Assembly: GCA_036971615.1 (NCBI GenBank)
Contig: JAYKKR010000004.1
Coordinates: forward strand, 1,178,001 to 1,242,000
Length of the DNA: 64,000 bases
Source of the DNA: Amyloporia xantha
Lineage: Eukaryota > Basidiomycota > Agaricomycetes > Polyporales > Adustoporiaceae
Direction: 5' to 3'
Shown: one piece after another, positions 24,042 to 36,302 of the stretch
Numbering within the stretch: position 1 is the stretch's first letter
Layout: each line of letters opens with the position of its first letter
Notes under the pieces: generated by a model
Seen by the model: the letters and a program-made list of their open reading frames with translations, nothing else
Database searches by the model: none
Told to the model about the DNA's origin: nothing
Made by a program: the position numbers and the translations under genes

Positions 24042-25455
24042 CATCACCAAACTGCGAGCAGCGTTATAACGCGTTACACCAGTTGGCAACTAATCTGTAC
24101 GTTACTCCAAATGTAAAGCCATATAATTCAAAAATAAATGATTTACGAGATATACTTGTGCAAACATATCGTCAGAAATTTGAAAACACTCACGTATAAT
24201 CTACCGGTCGTAAGCTATTATAATCTGTTAGAATAGAATATAGCACCATTGCCAGCTAAACTATTTTGTATGCACACTAGATGTCTGGTCAAATTTATGG
24301 GTGAAATTTATAAAGACAAAAATATAAATTTTGACCGGATCCTCGTTGTCGGAAGATAAGCGCCAATATTCACACCACTAAATTGACTCTCGACTGATGG
24401 TCTCGTTTTGCTGAGACCGTGCCAGAATGCAAAGCCTGGTCTATTGTGAAATTAAGCCGTGCCCAGCTGCAATCTAGGCGATTTTGTGCTTATGCTGGAC
24501 CGGACAGAGTCTTGACTATCACATAAATACGGAGGTCATCTCGAGGGTACCCACGCGTGGCCGCCTGAGCTCGCGCCCTGAGTCCTACTACTAGCAGTAG
24601 GAGTTCCTCCGACTCGAAGACCGGTAAGTGTCCGAGCCCGTTCTCGTCCCTAACAATCACAGCTGCAAGTACCTTATGGCACTGGTAAGTCCAAAGTAGT
24701 TCAGGTATCTAACCTTTGTACTGACTGCTAGCGAACTTCGTCAATACTCAGGACTACTGTAGTACAGATCAACGTGGTGGGGACCTCTAGGTCTATTATG
24801 AGTTGACCAGCACACATGCTGACCACATTTTTGATAGATCCGCCTTGAGTCAATCTGACTTGCAGTCACTGAAGTACTAATCTGCTCTTTCATCGCAACG
24901 GTACTATCAATTGATATATTTGACTTCTGTCTAGACATACTAGAATAATCTAGCCCTCAACTGGGCATCATGCGCGGCCGGATGATGGATGATATACTGG
25001 ATAATGCTCAATTAGTATTGCTGTTGCCTATTTATGGTATATGGTCAGCAACGGAGACTACGGACAACGAACGTAGAATAGTGAGGTAGTATTCTTGTAG
25101 ATAATTGAATCTAGGAATATACAAAAGTGATAATCTCTGGTCCCTGAGTTTGCAAATTGCACACAAACGATGCGGAATTACAGCGCACCGGTCCATCTGG
25201 ATCATCCGTCGCTCGCTTATTATTGGGTCCAGAATAAATCTAGAACAGATCTATATTTACAGTGACCATATTTTTTCGACATCTCATAACAGCATATAAC
25301 AAGCAGAAGAATTTCACCTTTTGGACCTGTTGGCAATCGCTCTCAGCCATATAATTCAATATATGGGTGGTTATAATTTTCGTACATGTTCTATTGATTT
25401 TGCCTTATATCTCGACATCATATAGCTATATGAAGAATCTCGAGGTTTGGTGATG
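24042..25455 (-). mobile_element. 1.4-kb non-autonomous TIR element, copy 2 (inverted)
   Basis: Reverse-complement copy of the element at 6017-7450, with the same terminal sequences in swapped order and an estimated 90-95 percent identity by eye. The most diverged stretch is the middle (about 24530-24960), with small indels. The right terminus ends in GGTGATG only about 154 bp upstream of the start codon of the next gene, so it lies in that gene's 5' region. No transposase and no long target duplication. Confidence 0.8.
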
Positions 25456-25490
25456 CCACGACGCGACACGACGCGAACGAGGACACGATC

Positions 25491-25496
25491 ACGCGT
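25491..25496. promoter_or_regulatory. ACGCGT (MCB-type) site upstream of the nucleolar-protein gene
   Basis: Exact hexamer about 113 bp before the preferred start codon at 25609, within a CGACGCG-rich stretch just outside transposon copy 2. A role in cell-cycle transcription is inference. Confidence 0.25.
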
Positions 25497-25608
25497 TTCC
25501 CACGCATATTCACTTCGCACCGGCGTCTATCCGAGCAATTTAGCACTGGCGAGTGCCTCCAAGACCGTGCCCTCCGTTTCGCTCGCTCTGCGCAACCAGG
25601 AGTCCACC

Positions 25609-26709
25609 ATGGCTCCCCGACAAACCAGCCCAATGTCGACCGACGACGAGGCCCCAGAGACGTTCTCATTCGGCTCGGGCAAGAAGGCGGCGAAAGGAGC
25701 GCAGGATGTGCTGCAGCAGTTCCAAGCGGCGGAGAAGTCGAAGCGGAAGGAGCAAAACAGGGCGAGGGACCGTGTCTTGAAGGAACGGAAGGAGCAAGCC
25801 AAGGATGTATCGAAGAAGGGAAGGCGTAAGGCCGACTCGAAGCTGAAGGGCTCTGAAGAGACAGCGGGCGATGAGAGCGAAGAGGAGCTGGAGGAGGAGA
25901 AGGGGGGCCGGGGTCAAAGTGAACTTGAAGCCAGGATGGAGAGGGCCATGCGGGAGGCCGAGGAAGAGTCAGACGCCAGTGGCGAAGACGGCGAAAGCGG
26001 GCATGCCGAAACAGATGAAGCAGATGAAGAGGACTCGCACGTTGGCGGCAGTGACCTAGATGGGGAGGACGAAGAGGACAGCATGACGTCGGACTCAGAG
26101 GGGAGTGAATCCGGTGTCGAGGAGAGTTCGCCATCAGACGACGACGATGCCGATGAGGAAGAGGAGGAAGAAGACAATGACAACGAAGAGGACGACCGAC
26201 CGCCTCGTCCAACCGGCGCAGCCAACAAAAATTATCTCCCCGACCACCTCTTCAAGTCCGCCCTCTCAAAAGCCCCCGTAGCATCTTCATCAAAGCGGAA
26301 GCTCGACGCCTCCGGAGACTCCTCCAGACGGCCTCCCAGAAAGCGCAAACGACCGTCGAAAGACATCGTCGTCGGGTACGTCATTCCCTCATTCCAAGTC
26401 AGTCGACGAGGAGCTCACCCCGTTGACCCCCCAGCTCTCGTACAATCCGAACGCTCAGCAATCCGTCTCCTGCCGTCCCTTCGGCCACGCCCCGCGCCTT
26501 GCTGCCTCCTGCTAGAGTAAACAAGTTCCTCAAACGCAGCCTCAACCTAAAAGGCAGCGCCGCCGACTCGAAGACAAAAGGCTGGGAGCGAAGACCAGGT
26601 ACTTTTCGTTTAAATAACCTTGTTGTGAAATTCGCTGACTGTCATTGCAGCCAACGTCGGAATCATGAAACGTAACGGTCCCGCGGCGGGCTTCGTCAGA
26701 AACCGATAG
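25609..26709 (+). CDS. acidic/basic nucleolar-type protein, possibly Bud21/Utp16-like
   Basis: Exons 25609-26375, 26435-26598 and 26651-26709 (about 329 residues). The start was chosen at MAPRQTSPMSTDDEAPETF because it has a strong CCACCATGG context. The frame is also open upstream to an ATG inside the transposon end. The N-terminal third is a charged helix (VLQQFQAAEKSKRKEQNRAR). A long Glu/Asp/Ser-rich region follows, then NYLPDHLFKSAL and a basic stretch (PPRKRKRPSKD). The C-terminus reads FLKRSLNLKGS, GWERRPANVGIMKRNGP and GFVRNR. Acidic tract plus P-(D/E)-x-LF and a basic RSL-type tail resemble U3 snoRNA-associated Bud21/Utp16 proteins of the small-subunit processome. That assignment is from pattern memory and is tentative; nuclear location is likely. 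Confidence 0.6.
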
Positions 26710-27304
26710 CGATCTCCATACGCCCTATGCACAGTGCACGCACATCTAGATCGGGATGTATATAGAGAAAGCATCATGTATTCGATCTACGAATTGATAC
26801 ATCGCTCTTTACGGTTGACAGGACATTGTGGATTGTATGGCATAGGAGAAGGAGGCAAAGCGCATCTCAGTATGTACAAGAAGCGATAACACCCTTCCCC
26901 CAATAGAGCAGGGAGGTGGAAGCGAAGAAACTCGTGAGCATCAAAGGGACAGATGGAAAACAGCAAGAAAACGTCGTGAGTATCTATTGTCGTGAGTGTG
27001 TTCGGATCGTGAACTAGGATCGTCGAACGTAAACGGCGTCAGCGTGATGTACTCATCAGAACACGTATGTGAATTCGTATAAGGTTTGGAGTAAATGCGT
27101 GGGTGGGCGATGAGTAAAGCGTTATGCGATGCGATGAGGGTTGTTGATGCGCCAAGAGTGATGAGATGAAAGCATAGAGCAATAACCATAGCATAAAGAC
27201 GTTGATCCTCGTCGCGTGCGCTCCAGTCAGTGAGCACCTGGAACGCATGTGACATTTGTACCGGGATCAGAAAGATGTTGATGTTTATGGAGAGTAGGAT
27301 TGAT
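26710..27304. other. convergent intergenic region
   Basis: About 600 bp between two convergent genes. A minus-strand open frame here (27408-26941) overlaps the last exon of the neighbouring gene and looks like 3' UTR rather than coding. Confidence 0.45.
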
Positions 27305-30300
27305 TTATGAGACTGCGAGAACCCGGGCGGGCGTGGGCCTGCCGCGAGGACGAGGGCGGTTGATCCTGAGGTTCTCTGATGGACTAGAGGATGTACAATG
27401 TCAGTCATGGTAACAGTAACAGTAAAATCGAGCTTACGTGATTAGCATTCCTTGGCTGACGTTCTCCTTCTGATCACTAGAGCTGGACTTCCCTGTACTG
27501 CGCTTAGACCAACCGAGAGCGGTTCGGCGTGCGCTGGATGTGACTCGGGGGCGTGCCGCAAGCGGAAGACCAAGTTTAGTCTTTCCCTGCTTCGACCGCT
27601 CTAATTCGACAGCGAACGGCGTGAGAGGCTTGATGTTGTCCAACACGGGCGGCGAGGACGAGACCTTGACATTGTTTGAGTTGACATTGACTGGGACTTC
27701 CCGAAGGACAGGCTTGGATGACGGTAGAACTTGGTGATTGACGGGAGGCCCTACCATGATGTCTTCCTCGGATGGTCTCGCGTCATTGGGTGACATCGAA
27801 GACCAAAGGTGAGGAAGCGGATAGGGTGAAGCTCTTGACGAAGTGCGAGACCGGACACGATGAGGCCGAAGTTCCGAAGGCAGAGGGCCATAGTTCTTCT
27901 GTGAGTGTTCTAGCAATGCACGCATACCCCCTCTGTTGCCAGGTGGTCGGAACGCTGATGCATTCATGGATTAATTGTCGCTCGAAGGAAACTAGATAAC
28001 ACTCACATTGTACAGCGAAGACTGAGAAGGCGGTGTCCGGCCAAACTCGCTTACTTTCAGTCACCGTTTCGTGCGCCTCGTCTCTGAGTGCGTAGTATCT
28101 ACGTAGACCAGTGATCCCACGCTCTTCATCCCAGTCACTAAAGACGGATTCGCTGTCGCCGTCCATGATGAACACAGAGTCATGCAGAGCAGTAGTAGCT
28201 GCGGTAGAGTCCAGAACTTTCGCAGGGATCGGCGAATTGGCAGCTGAGGACTCCTCCTGGATAGTCTCGTATACAGATGATCTTGAAGCACGAGCTTGGG
28301 ATATCCGACGACGATGACCAGTCCCACGAGCCCTGGCTCGAGCTCTTGCCCGAGCAACACCACTGCTTGGGAAGGTGGCGTTCAGCAAAAGACCGTTCAA
28401 ATGACCCAGATCAATGCTAGACTGCGAGCCGCCAGAAATTGAGGAACCATCGGAACTCGACAAAGGTGGTGTCTCTGCTCCCGAGCTGGAAGTTACAGTA
28501 CTCGAACGTGAACGTGACGCGGGCTCAGGTCGAGAGAATATGGACTGCGAACGCACTGCATGGGACTTGGTAAGCGATCCGCATCATCAAATGAAGCAAT
28601 CGGACGGCTCACAAGATGCCAACAGGTCCTCTCCTTGAGCAATTAGAGCACTGTCTTCCAGACTCTGTCGCTCTAACAATCCTTTGCGTGCCATAATCAT
28701 GCGTTCGCCACCGAATTGATGGGAGGACGTGGAAGCTATCGATGGTTTCTCGATCAACCTGCTCTTGTTGGGAGAGTCAACCATGTGATCATCGTCCAGT
28801 TCGAATCGGAGAACGGCTTGGGGTAGCGGGTTCACGGAATGCTTCATCTTCTCGACTCTGACACAAGGAGAGGCTCCAATCATCGAATTGACGGATCGAC
28901 GACGAACGTGGCCACCATCCAACATCTATTGTCAACCCAACATGAGACGTGAGTACCTTTCGGAAACGATAGGACTCACCGTGATCATGGTGTCATCCTC
29001 CTTGCGCGGGCTATGGACACTGGCTTCGCTCATCACAGAAATGGGACGGAATTGACGAGTCGGCAACTGCTTGTCGTATTGCGAATAAGGCCCATCATAG
29101 CCGAAGACCGAGTCTGAGGAGACGGAAGTCCTGTAGTCAGACTTCTCAAAGAGCGAGTCATCCGCAGAGGAACGCCTTCCATCGTCAACGAACGAGTCCC
29201 AAGATCCACGACTGCGTAGGTCTCCCGCTGCGCTCTCTGGCGGAGATGCCGAAATCGCTGTGAGAGGCATGCCATGTTCATTGTCGAACATCTTATCACC
29301 CAGGCCAGGACGTCCAAGCCGGTGTGCTGAGTACTCGCTCCAGGTCGAATCGACAGACGGATCCTGGCGATGCCGAGCCCACGCAGCACGACCGCCATTA
29401 GCACCGTACATAGCATACGAGTGGGCGACAGAGCTGACACTTGAATTGGATTCACTGCGTCTGTGCCCGGCGAAGCTGCGGTTGTAAAGGCTGACAGGGG
29501 GTGCGTTCGAAGCAATTGACATGCCAGATTCGTGTCGACGGTGCCCACGTCTGTTGGTCTGTGACACCTGACCAGAACCAGGCGCATGGAAGTAGAAGCT
29601 CGATGCGTCACTATCAATGCGCTGTCGGCGACCCCTATGAATGAAGGAGAACGTGTCGTCGACCGACATCGACATTGTGACTGACATGTCAGATGAGGCG
29701 GGACGACTTAGGCCATATCCGAATGGATCTACAGAGCCAGAATCGAGGGTATTGCCGTAAGATGACACAGATGCGATACTAAACATTGATTGTTCTCTTC
29801 CATGGGAGCGACGCGCAGATGCACCAACGCCAGGCGGGGGATAGAAGGCCGGACGATTGGGACCAAACTCGAATCCTCGCCTGACTTCGTCAAACGAGTC
29901 AAAGCCTACAAAGCTTACCTCCGATGAGCGTCTGGAATGGCTGGAATGTGTTCCGATAGACTGAGAGGCCTGCATAATGGCACGCGTGCTGACCTTCGAA
30001 CTAGAGTCCGAGAGCGCACGTCGACGAGGGGCCACAGATGGTATCTCAGATGCCTTCGCCATGATAGACTTGAGGACTGAACTATCTTCTTCTATCACCG
30101 AGGACTTAGAGGCCGAGCGCACATGGGAGGGCGGTGGGAGGATGTCAGACAACGTCAATGGCTTCTCTTGTTTCTCCTCCACGGTTGTAGGGATCGTTGG
30201 CTTCCCGCCGAACTTGAAGTCCACATTCAATTGCCCGTCCGATGCTTTGGAGCGCATAGAGCCCGACCTCTTCGATGTCGGGTAGACTCTGCACTCATCC

Positions 30301-33300
30301 TCCGCACCTTCATCGAGGCCAAATGGAACATCCTCCGAAACACAGGAATCTCGATAAGCAGGGTCGCACGAGTTGTCATAAAGCGCACTGTCATCTGCAG
30401 GATTAGTAACGCTGCGGGGAGCAACATCTTCGGGAGGGGTGCGACGGTAGTTCGCCGGTAATGCTGGAACAGGGGGCACCGCCAAGAAGCCATCATTGAG
30501 ACCAAGCTGTTCACTGAGACCATAGCCAAGGTCGACCCTCGCCGGAGTGCGGAAAGCATTCTCGAGTTGCTCAACAAAGCTACGCCGATCCGACGCCCCT
30601 GATTCATTCAATTTCTGCAGCTCACCAGTGAAGTCAAAGGACTTCTTCGTGTCATCCTCTGACGAAAAGCCGTTACCGTTGCCACCACCTTCCCCTTCAT
30701 CGATATCTGCATGATTGGCGTCCTCATCGTACAGCTGCAAGGCAGGAAGCGTCAGCGCAGCGAGCTTCGCATCCCCACTCTCCGGTAAAGGAAGAGAGAA
30801 TGGGTTCTCCATCGGAGAAATAGGAGAGGCCGGTAATGAACCATTGCAAGAAGACAGCGTATCATCAAAGCGCCGCGTGCACTCATCGTCAGATTGACCA
30901 GACAGAATGACCTGCAGCTCGTCGGGAATGTCAGAATCAGGATCTTCAGGGTCCACTGGAGGTTCAGTTGACAGAGAACCTCCCAGAGTCCCGGTGAGTC
31001 CCAGTCCCTTTCGTGCTTCCGGAGAGATGGTGTTTCCTGAGGCACGTCCGAGCGAGGTGCGGATACTTCTCTGACTCTGCTTGGTGCTGATTGCAGCCAA
31101 AGACGACGGCTTCCTAGCATGCCCAGTACTCCTCTTGAAGACAGGAGTCGGGGACGGTGCCGCATCGTCCTCACCCTTCGAGCTCTTCCTCGACGAAACC
31201 TTGGACGGCCTCGATCCGAACGTGGCGGACGAAGGAGTAACACCACCCGTGTTGTTGACCGGGGGTGTGGATGTCTCCGGACTAGATGACGTAGTGACCA
31301 AAGGTGCCAGCTTGCCCTTAGCAGGCTTCAACGGCTGGAAAACGAACGGCGGGTCAAGAGCAGGCGTCGGCGTCAACGTACGCTTGTGGGTCGGACGAGA
31401 AGTCGCAATAGTGCTCGTGGAGCCTTTCCTGGGCGAGACCTGCCAGTTCAGCTCTGACCAAGGCGCGATCTGCTGGCCAATGAATTGTCTCGGGTCGAAC
31501 GGCTGTTGCTTCACCGCCGTCGACGTTGACGTCTGCGCTTGGGCGTACGGCCGGAGGGACTGGATCGATGCGGCGCTTTCGCGCAGTTCCATCTTGAGCA
31601 TCTTGAGAGGACTGTCTCCACCATTCGCCCGCTTCTTGATCGGACTTTCGTCTCCCGCAAGCTGGAATGGGGAACGCTTGAGGGGCGAAGCATTGGTGCT
31701 CCCTGGCGTCGCCTCCAAGTCCAGACGGTTGATCAAGGAAGCAAGGTCATTTGTCGCAGCGTCCAGGATCGAAAGCACGCCTGACCCTAACAAGGCCTGA
31801 TCAGCAACACTCTCGACCGACCGCAAAGAGTAGGCTCACCATCACCGTCATCAGATATAGGCTGGGGCCTGGCCCTACCTAGCATCTGTTCAGACATGGG
31901 GCGGGGGCGGCTGCGCTTTACTGGAGTCTCCTCAACGCGATCTTCTGCATGGTCTGAATGGCCGTCGACAGTCGCTTCCTCGATCAGCACAATAGGCTTG
32001 TCAAAACCCGATGCAGCGCTCGACGTGGACGTAGGTCGTGACATCTGAGCTTGGGTCTCCGGGAAGATCTCCGTGAGGGCAGTACGCCTCCGTGCCTCAG
32101 ATGATCTCCGGCTCTCCTTCCCACCTCCACCTCGAGTGGTCTTGCTGTCCTTGTCTCGGGTCCGACGTTCCTTCTTCTGTTTTTCCTTCGAGGATCGTAA
32201 GCCTGCCTCATCCCAACGCACAGACACGGCAGAGCTCGACGACGAGCGCTTCGAGCGTTCCGAGAACGCCGAACCTCCGGATGCCGTGGATGCTGGGCGA
32301 AGAGACGACCCGTTCGACATTATAGACGAGGGCCGACCACTGGCATTCATGATCAGATGGGCAGAGTCCACTGAAAGACGGCTTGGCGCTTGTGGCTGGC
32401 CGACCGATGACGAGGACGAAGTGTTGCGGACTGTAGCGAATCCCCTCATGGTCGAGGGCAACCCGAGCCCAAGCATGCTCTGCTTTTTCCTTCCCAGCGT
32501 CTTCGCAGGCTCCTCCTTCATTGCCGGTTGCGGACTCGGTTGTGCGCTCAACGCGCCAGCCTCAAAGCTGCTGCTGGACCATCTAACGGTCTTCTCCTTC
32601 GCCTCTTTTTCCTTCTTTTTCTCATCTTTCTTGTCTTTCGTCTTCTTTTTCTTTCCTTCCGCTTTCTCCTTCTTCTCCTTGTCCTTCACCTTCGTCTGCG
32701 CTGACTCTCCATTCTCCTTGTCGCCGTTGTTCGACAACTGTGCCCAGCTAGCCATCCGAGCTAAAGAGCGCATGGATTTGATTGCGCGTACAGCGATTGA
32801 GCCGGTGGCGGTGTTAGCCTCTGGGGCAAGGAGCCCATTGGCAGCTTTAGGAATCGGGTCAGCAGATGTCGTAGGATGAATAGGTTTTGGAGGAGGACGC
32901 GGTGCTGCCTGTGCCATTGAAATTGTGCCCTGCTGGAATTCTCCTTGTACAGGGGTGGACAGCATGATATCAGAGTCGAGGGAATTGAACCGGGAACGCG
33001 TGTCCAAAGACTTGGCGGGTTCCGGGGCTTAAGAAAGAGAATCAGTCATGCAGCGAAGTGACGTCAAGTCGCTGGACTTACTTTTCGAGCGGACCGAAAT
33101 CTTCTCATTCTCCTTGTCTTTACCCTTCGAGTCCTTTCGCCCCCGTCCAATGCTCCACCACTTCTGGCTTTCATCACCCTTCACCTTCAACAGATGCTCA
33201 ACGGGCGCGCTCTTCTGCTCCTTCGGCGCAGACGGAATGTTGGTCACCTCGCCCAGCGCTCCCCACTTCATACCGTCCAGGCCTAGCCGTGACTTCTTCT

Positions 33301-33736
33301 TCTTCACCACCACAATCTCACCAAACTCCGGATCCTCCGTGTTGTCGACGTAGATCTCGAAGCCACCTCTACCAGTAGAGGCGGTGTCGCCACCCACTCG
33401 ACGTACGACGTCCGAGAAGTCCTTGTTGGTCTTCTCTTTAGTTTTACCCCCGCCCCCAAGCAACCCGAGCTTTGATTTCTTCGGCACTATTCGCTTACGT
33501 GGTACTTGAGAGTCGGAACGAGGAGCCAGGGGCGAGGAGACAAACGGCGCGCCGGATGCGAAAGACATGCTCGCGTCTGACGCAGAGCCTGTTGCAGACG
33601 GTGTGGCGGAGATGAGGCGGATGGTCGGAACATGTTGGGGTGGTGTCCCAGTCGACGGACCGGACATGGAAGATTGAGCAAGAGACGAGGAAGCAGGAGC
33701 TGGCGCACGAGACAAGATAGGCAAAGTATTGCGCAT
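27305..33736 (-). CDS. very large, mostly disordered nuclear-type protein with C-terminal AT-hook-like motif
   Basis: Seven exons: 33736-33082, 33027-31840, 31786-28980, 28925-28613, 28555-28007, 27954-27438 and 27383-27305. They join in one frame to 2,035 residues with standard 52-57 bp introns. The sequence is dominated by Ser, Pro, Lys and Arg. It includes a Lys/Glu-rich helix region (KKKKTKDKKDEKKKEKEAKE), repeated SxxR phospho-site-like stretches and an RARARARAR run. The only compact-looking parts are short, for example ILDAATNDLASLINRLDLE and QFIGQQIAPWSELNW. The small last exon encodes SENLRINRPRPRGRPTPARV, whose RGRP core is like an AT-hook for AT-rich DNA. I do not recognise a family. 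A nuclear or cell-cycle scaffold is an inference from composition. Three ACGCGT sites lie about 600 bp upstream. Confidence 0.75.
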
Positions 33737-34514
33737 GTTGATTGATTTTACGAATATTCGTGATCGGTCTTGTTGAGAGTACAAATGCGTGAAACGTCGT
33801 TACTAAAACAGAGTCGAAACAAAACAAAAAGAGGAAAAAGAGAAAACGCGTGAAGAGCCGCGATAAGTCGTGAGCCAGATATGAAACAGATGTGAGCAGT
33901 CGTAAACGTTAGGGCGTGTTCGTCAGTCTTCTATGATTCGGGTGAACGGGTCGTGCAGTCGAAACTTGCTCGTATGACTCGTCGAGATCGTTACTTGATA
34001 TTCTTCTTCTTGCTACTTTCGCTTGGATGGTTACTTACCGCTGCGAGTCTGGCATGAGCATATAGGTAGTAACCATAGAACATGTGGGCGTACCTTGCAG
34101 CTACGCAAGGTCGCTTGACCAACCGGTCTCCTCCACCACACCCCGAACAACGACCGGAGGATACGAGAACTAGAGATGTCCTGTATGCGCAGACTGTCGG
34201 ACGCGTCGATGAGGGCAAGACAAGCGGAAAAGACGCAGAAGCCGGAGAGTTGAACATGGATCAACACGGCCTGTTTGGTTCCGTGGGCGCCATCCAACCG
34301 CAATGTTCAACTTCGATCACAACAGCTCAAAACAACGCGTCTCTATGACGCGACGCGACGCGTCAGGACGCGTTCGTCTGCGTCTCGTGACCCTGGCATG
34401 ACTTCCTATGAAGATGCACGACTGCAACCCTGACTATAATGTATTCGCAAAACATAGCCCAGAAGGAAAGCGTGAGTGTGGAAAAAGATAGCGTCTCAAA
34501 CAGGAGAAGGTCAA
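33737..34514. promoter_or_regulatory. promoter region of the 2,035-residue protein gene, with ACGCGT cluster
   Basis: About 780 bp between two leftward genes. ACGCGT occurs at 33846-33851 and three times within 34334-34372, where GACGC is also repeated in tandem. This resembles an MCB cluster. No gene is supported inside; small open frames have no coding features. Confidence 0.35.
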
Positions 34515-35856
34515 TTATCGAATCTGTACCATCGTATCGAGCTCTAAAGTCGTCAACACGTCTAAAACGTCTCGCTGCTCCATCTTATCCTCCGCTGACC
34601 AAGACACGCGTTTTTTCCGCATCCGTCTAGTCTTGTGGAGAGCACTAACGGTACCTGTCGGACTCGCACTCACTGCAAGACATCCATCACCAGCGATATT
34701 GACCTCCCAACCCTCCGCACAGCTCGTCACTGCACACTTTCCCGCAATACACGCAACATTGTTCACGCCAGCGATGGCAGTGCAGTCAACGCCCAAAGTA
34801 GACATGTTTGTTCGGAGAACGAATGGATTCTGCACCATGCAGCCGCCACCTGGGGTAAAGTAAGGATGGGAACAGGATGGATGTTGCATCGAGAAGGACA
34901 CTTACAGCTTTCCAGTTGCGTGTTCACGTCCAGACACTCGAATCCATTTCCCGACCCACCGTACACGCCACATACCTGTCATGGAGATATTAACGTCGGA
35001 GGATGGTCGTATACCTCAAGTACTGCAGTGCGTACCGTCTCATGATTTTTACAGGTAACCCGGGCTTCTGCAAGAGTAGAGATCCCTGCACCATCCGCAT
35101 TCCTAGCAAGGGGTCGAGGGACAGAAGAACCGCTGCCCTATCCAGATAATCACATCATGAGATCGTCAAGTCTGTATTTCGAAAGCGACCAGGAAGATTC
35201 CTCGGTACGTACATGCGGCCAAGAACCGCATTTACCATTGCGGACTGACAACGGAGCGAGGCAGACACACTGGTTGCCTTCTGGGACGTACGGCGGCTTG
35301 CATTTCCATCCGCACGGGCTTTTCTTGGAGCACGAAGGCTCCGCATGAGCAGGGAAGCTGCAGTGTCGCGATTCAAGTGCATCGTTGATCTATTATCATC
35401 TCCCCAATTAGCCAATGTCTACAACTCTTTTCAACAGCATCCATGACTACTCACAGCAGCGGTCAGGATTGAAGTCAAGTTATTGATACCAATTAGCGGA
35501 ACGAGCGCCTCGAGCTGCACGTCAGTCGTGAGTACGAGTGGCAGGAGAGATAGACACAGGCAGATGTCCAGATCGAGCAGGGCGCTCCAAGGGAGACCGA
35601 AGAGGTCCAAATGCAGATTTTCCAAGACATCGAGATCAATATGTGCGCAAACATCGAGGAGGGCTCGGGGAGCATGGTGCTGGTGGAGTACGACGTGAGC
35701 CGGTGAGGGAGGTGGGACGCTAACATCACGGCCATGAGAAGTGTGCGATGCGGGGGTGAAAAAGCTACGACCTCGATGCGCAGATACAGCGGGAGAGCGA
35801 AAGCGGGTGAATGTATGAGCGGCGAGAGCGGTGAATAGCAGGAAACGTATGCGCAT
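34515..35856 (-). CDS. priA: PriA-like secreted cysteine-rich protein
   Basis: Exons 35856-35455, 35389-35213, 35137-35036, 34975-34906 and 34849-34515 give 361 residues. A signal peptide (MRIRFLLFTALAAHTF) begins the protein, followed by an alanine/leucine-rich region. The cysteine-rich core reads CSKKSPCGWKCKPPYV, QCVCLAPL and GKCGSW. TVCGVYGGSGNGFECLDV, LESCGGCMVQNP and CAVTSCAEGWEVNIAGDGC close it. This order of Cys motifs is that of the basidiomycete PriA/CPL proteins, first known from fruiting bodies of Lentinula edodes. The molecular role is unknown; proposals include cell-wall or morphogenesis functions. The C-terminus is basic (KTRRMRKKRVSW). All four introns are 56-75 bp GT-AG. Confidence 0.85.
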
Positions 35857-36302
35857 ATTGGGAGAGGTTGCCCGTTTCGAGTGGGACGAGCGGCGGGAGG
35901 GAGAAAAGCAGCGAAAGTAACGAAAGAAGTGAGACCATTGTCACCTCATGTTATATACAACAGAAAGACATGCTCAAATTTGGCAACACCGAGTGTTCTG
36001 CAAAACTGGAGGAGAAAAGTGACAGTATTCTTTCTTAGCTACTACCAAATATGGAAGGGCGCCTTCCCGACAAGGCAATCGTGGACGGTACCTGACATAT
36101 TCTGACCTAAGTTCGTAAGCCAGACGGCTGTATCAGCATTCTCTTTCGCAGAAGAAAATCCACAGACTCGGAGTATATAAGGTACCGTACGGCAGCTGGT
36201 GATATATGATAGATGATAGCCTGCTTCTCGTGATTATGCGCCACGGTCGTTCTTCACTCGACTCGTCATATATACATGATTTACACGCCAAACTTTTCGC
36301 GG
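35857..36302. other. intergenic upstream of the PriA-like gene
   Basis: About 450 bp with no coding signal. It includes the probable PriA-like promoter and the GFA gene 3' end. Confidence 0.45.

Noticed and set aside
25418..26212. 264-residue minus-strand Pro/Ser/Arg-rich frame
   Set aside because: Antisense of the acidic nucleolar-type gene; no start context or homology.
26941..27408. 155-residue minus-strand frame
   Set aside because: Covers the last exon of the large gene in another frame plus its 3' UTR; no independent gene evidence.
31081..31800. 239-residue plus-strand frame
   Set aside because: Antisense shadow of the large disordered protein gene, whose codon pattern and spliced continuity are better.
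32073..32879. 268-residue plus-strand frame with Phe/Ser-rich run
   Set aside because: Antisense of the Lys/Glu-rich exon of the same gene.
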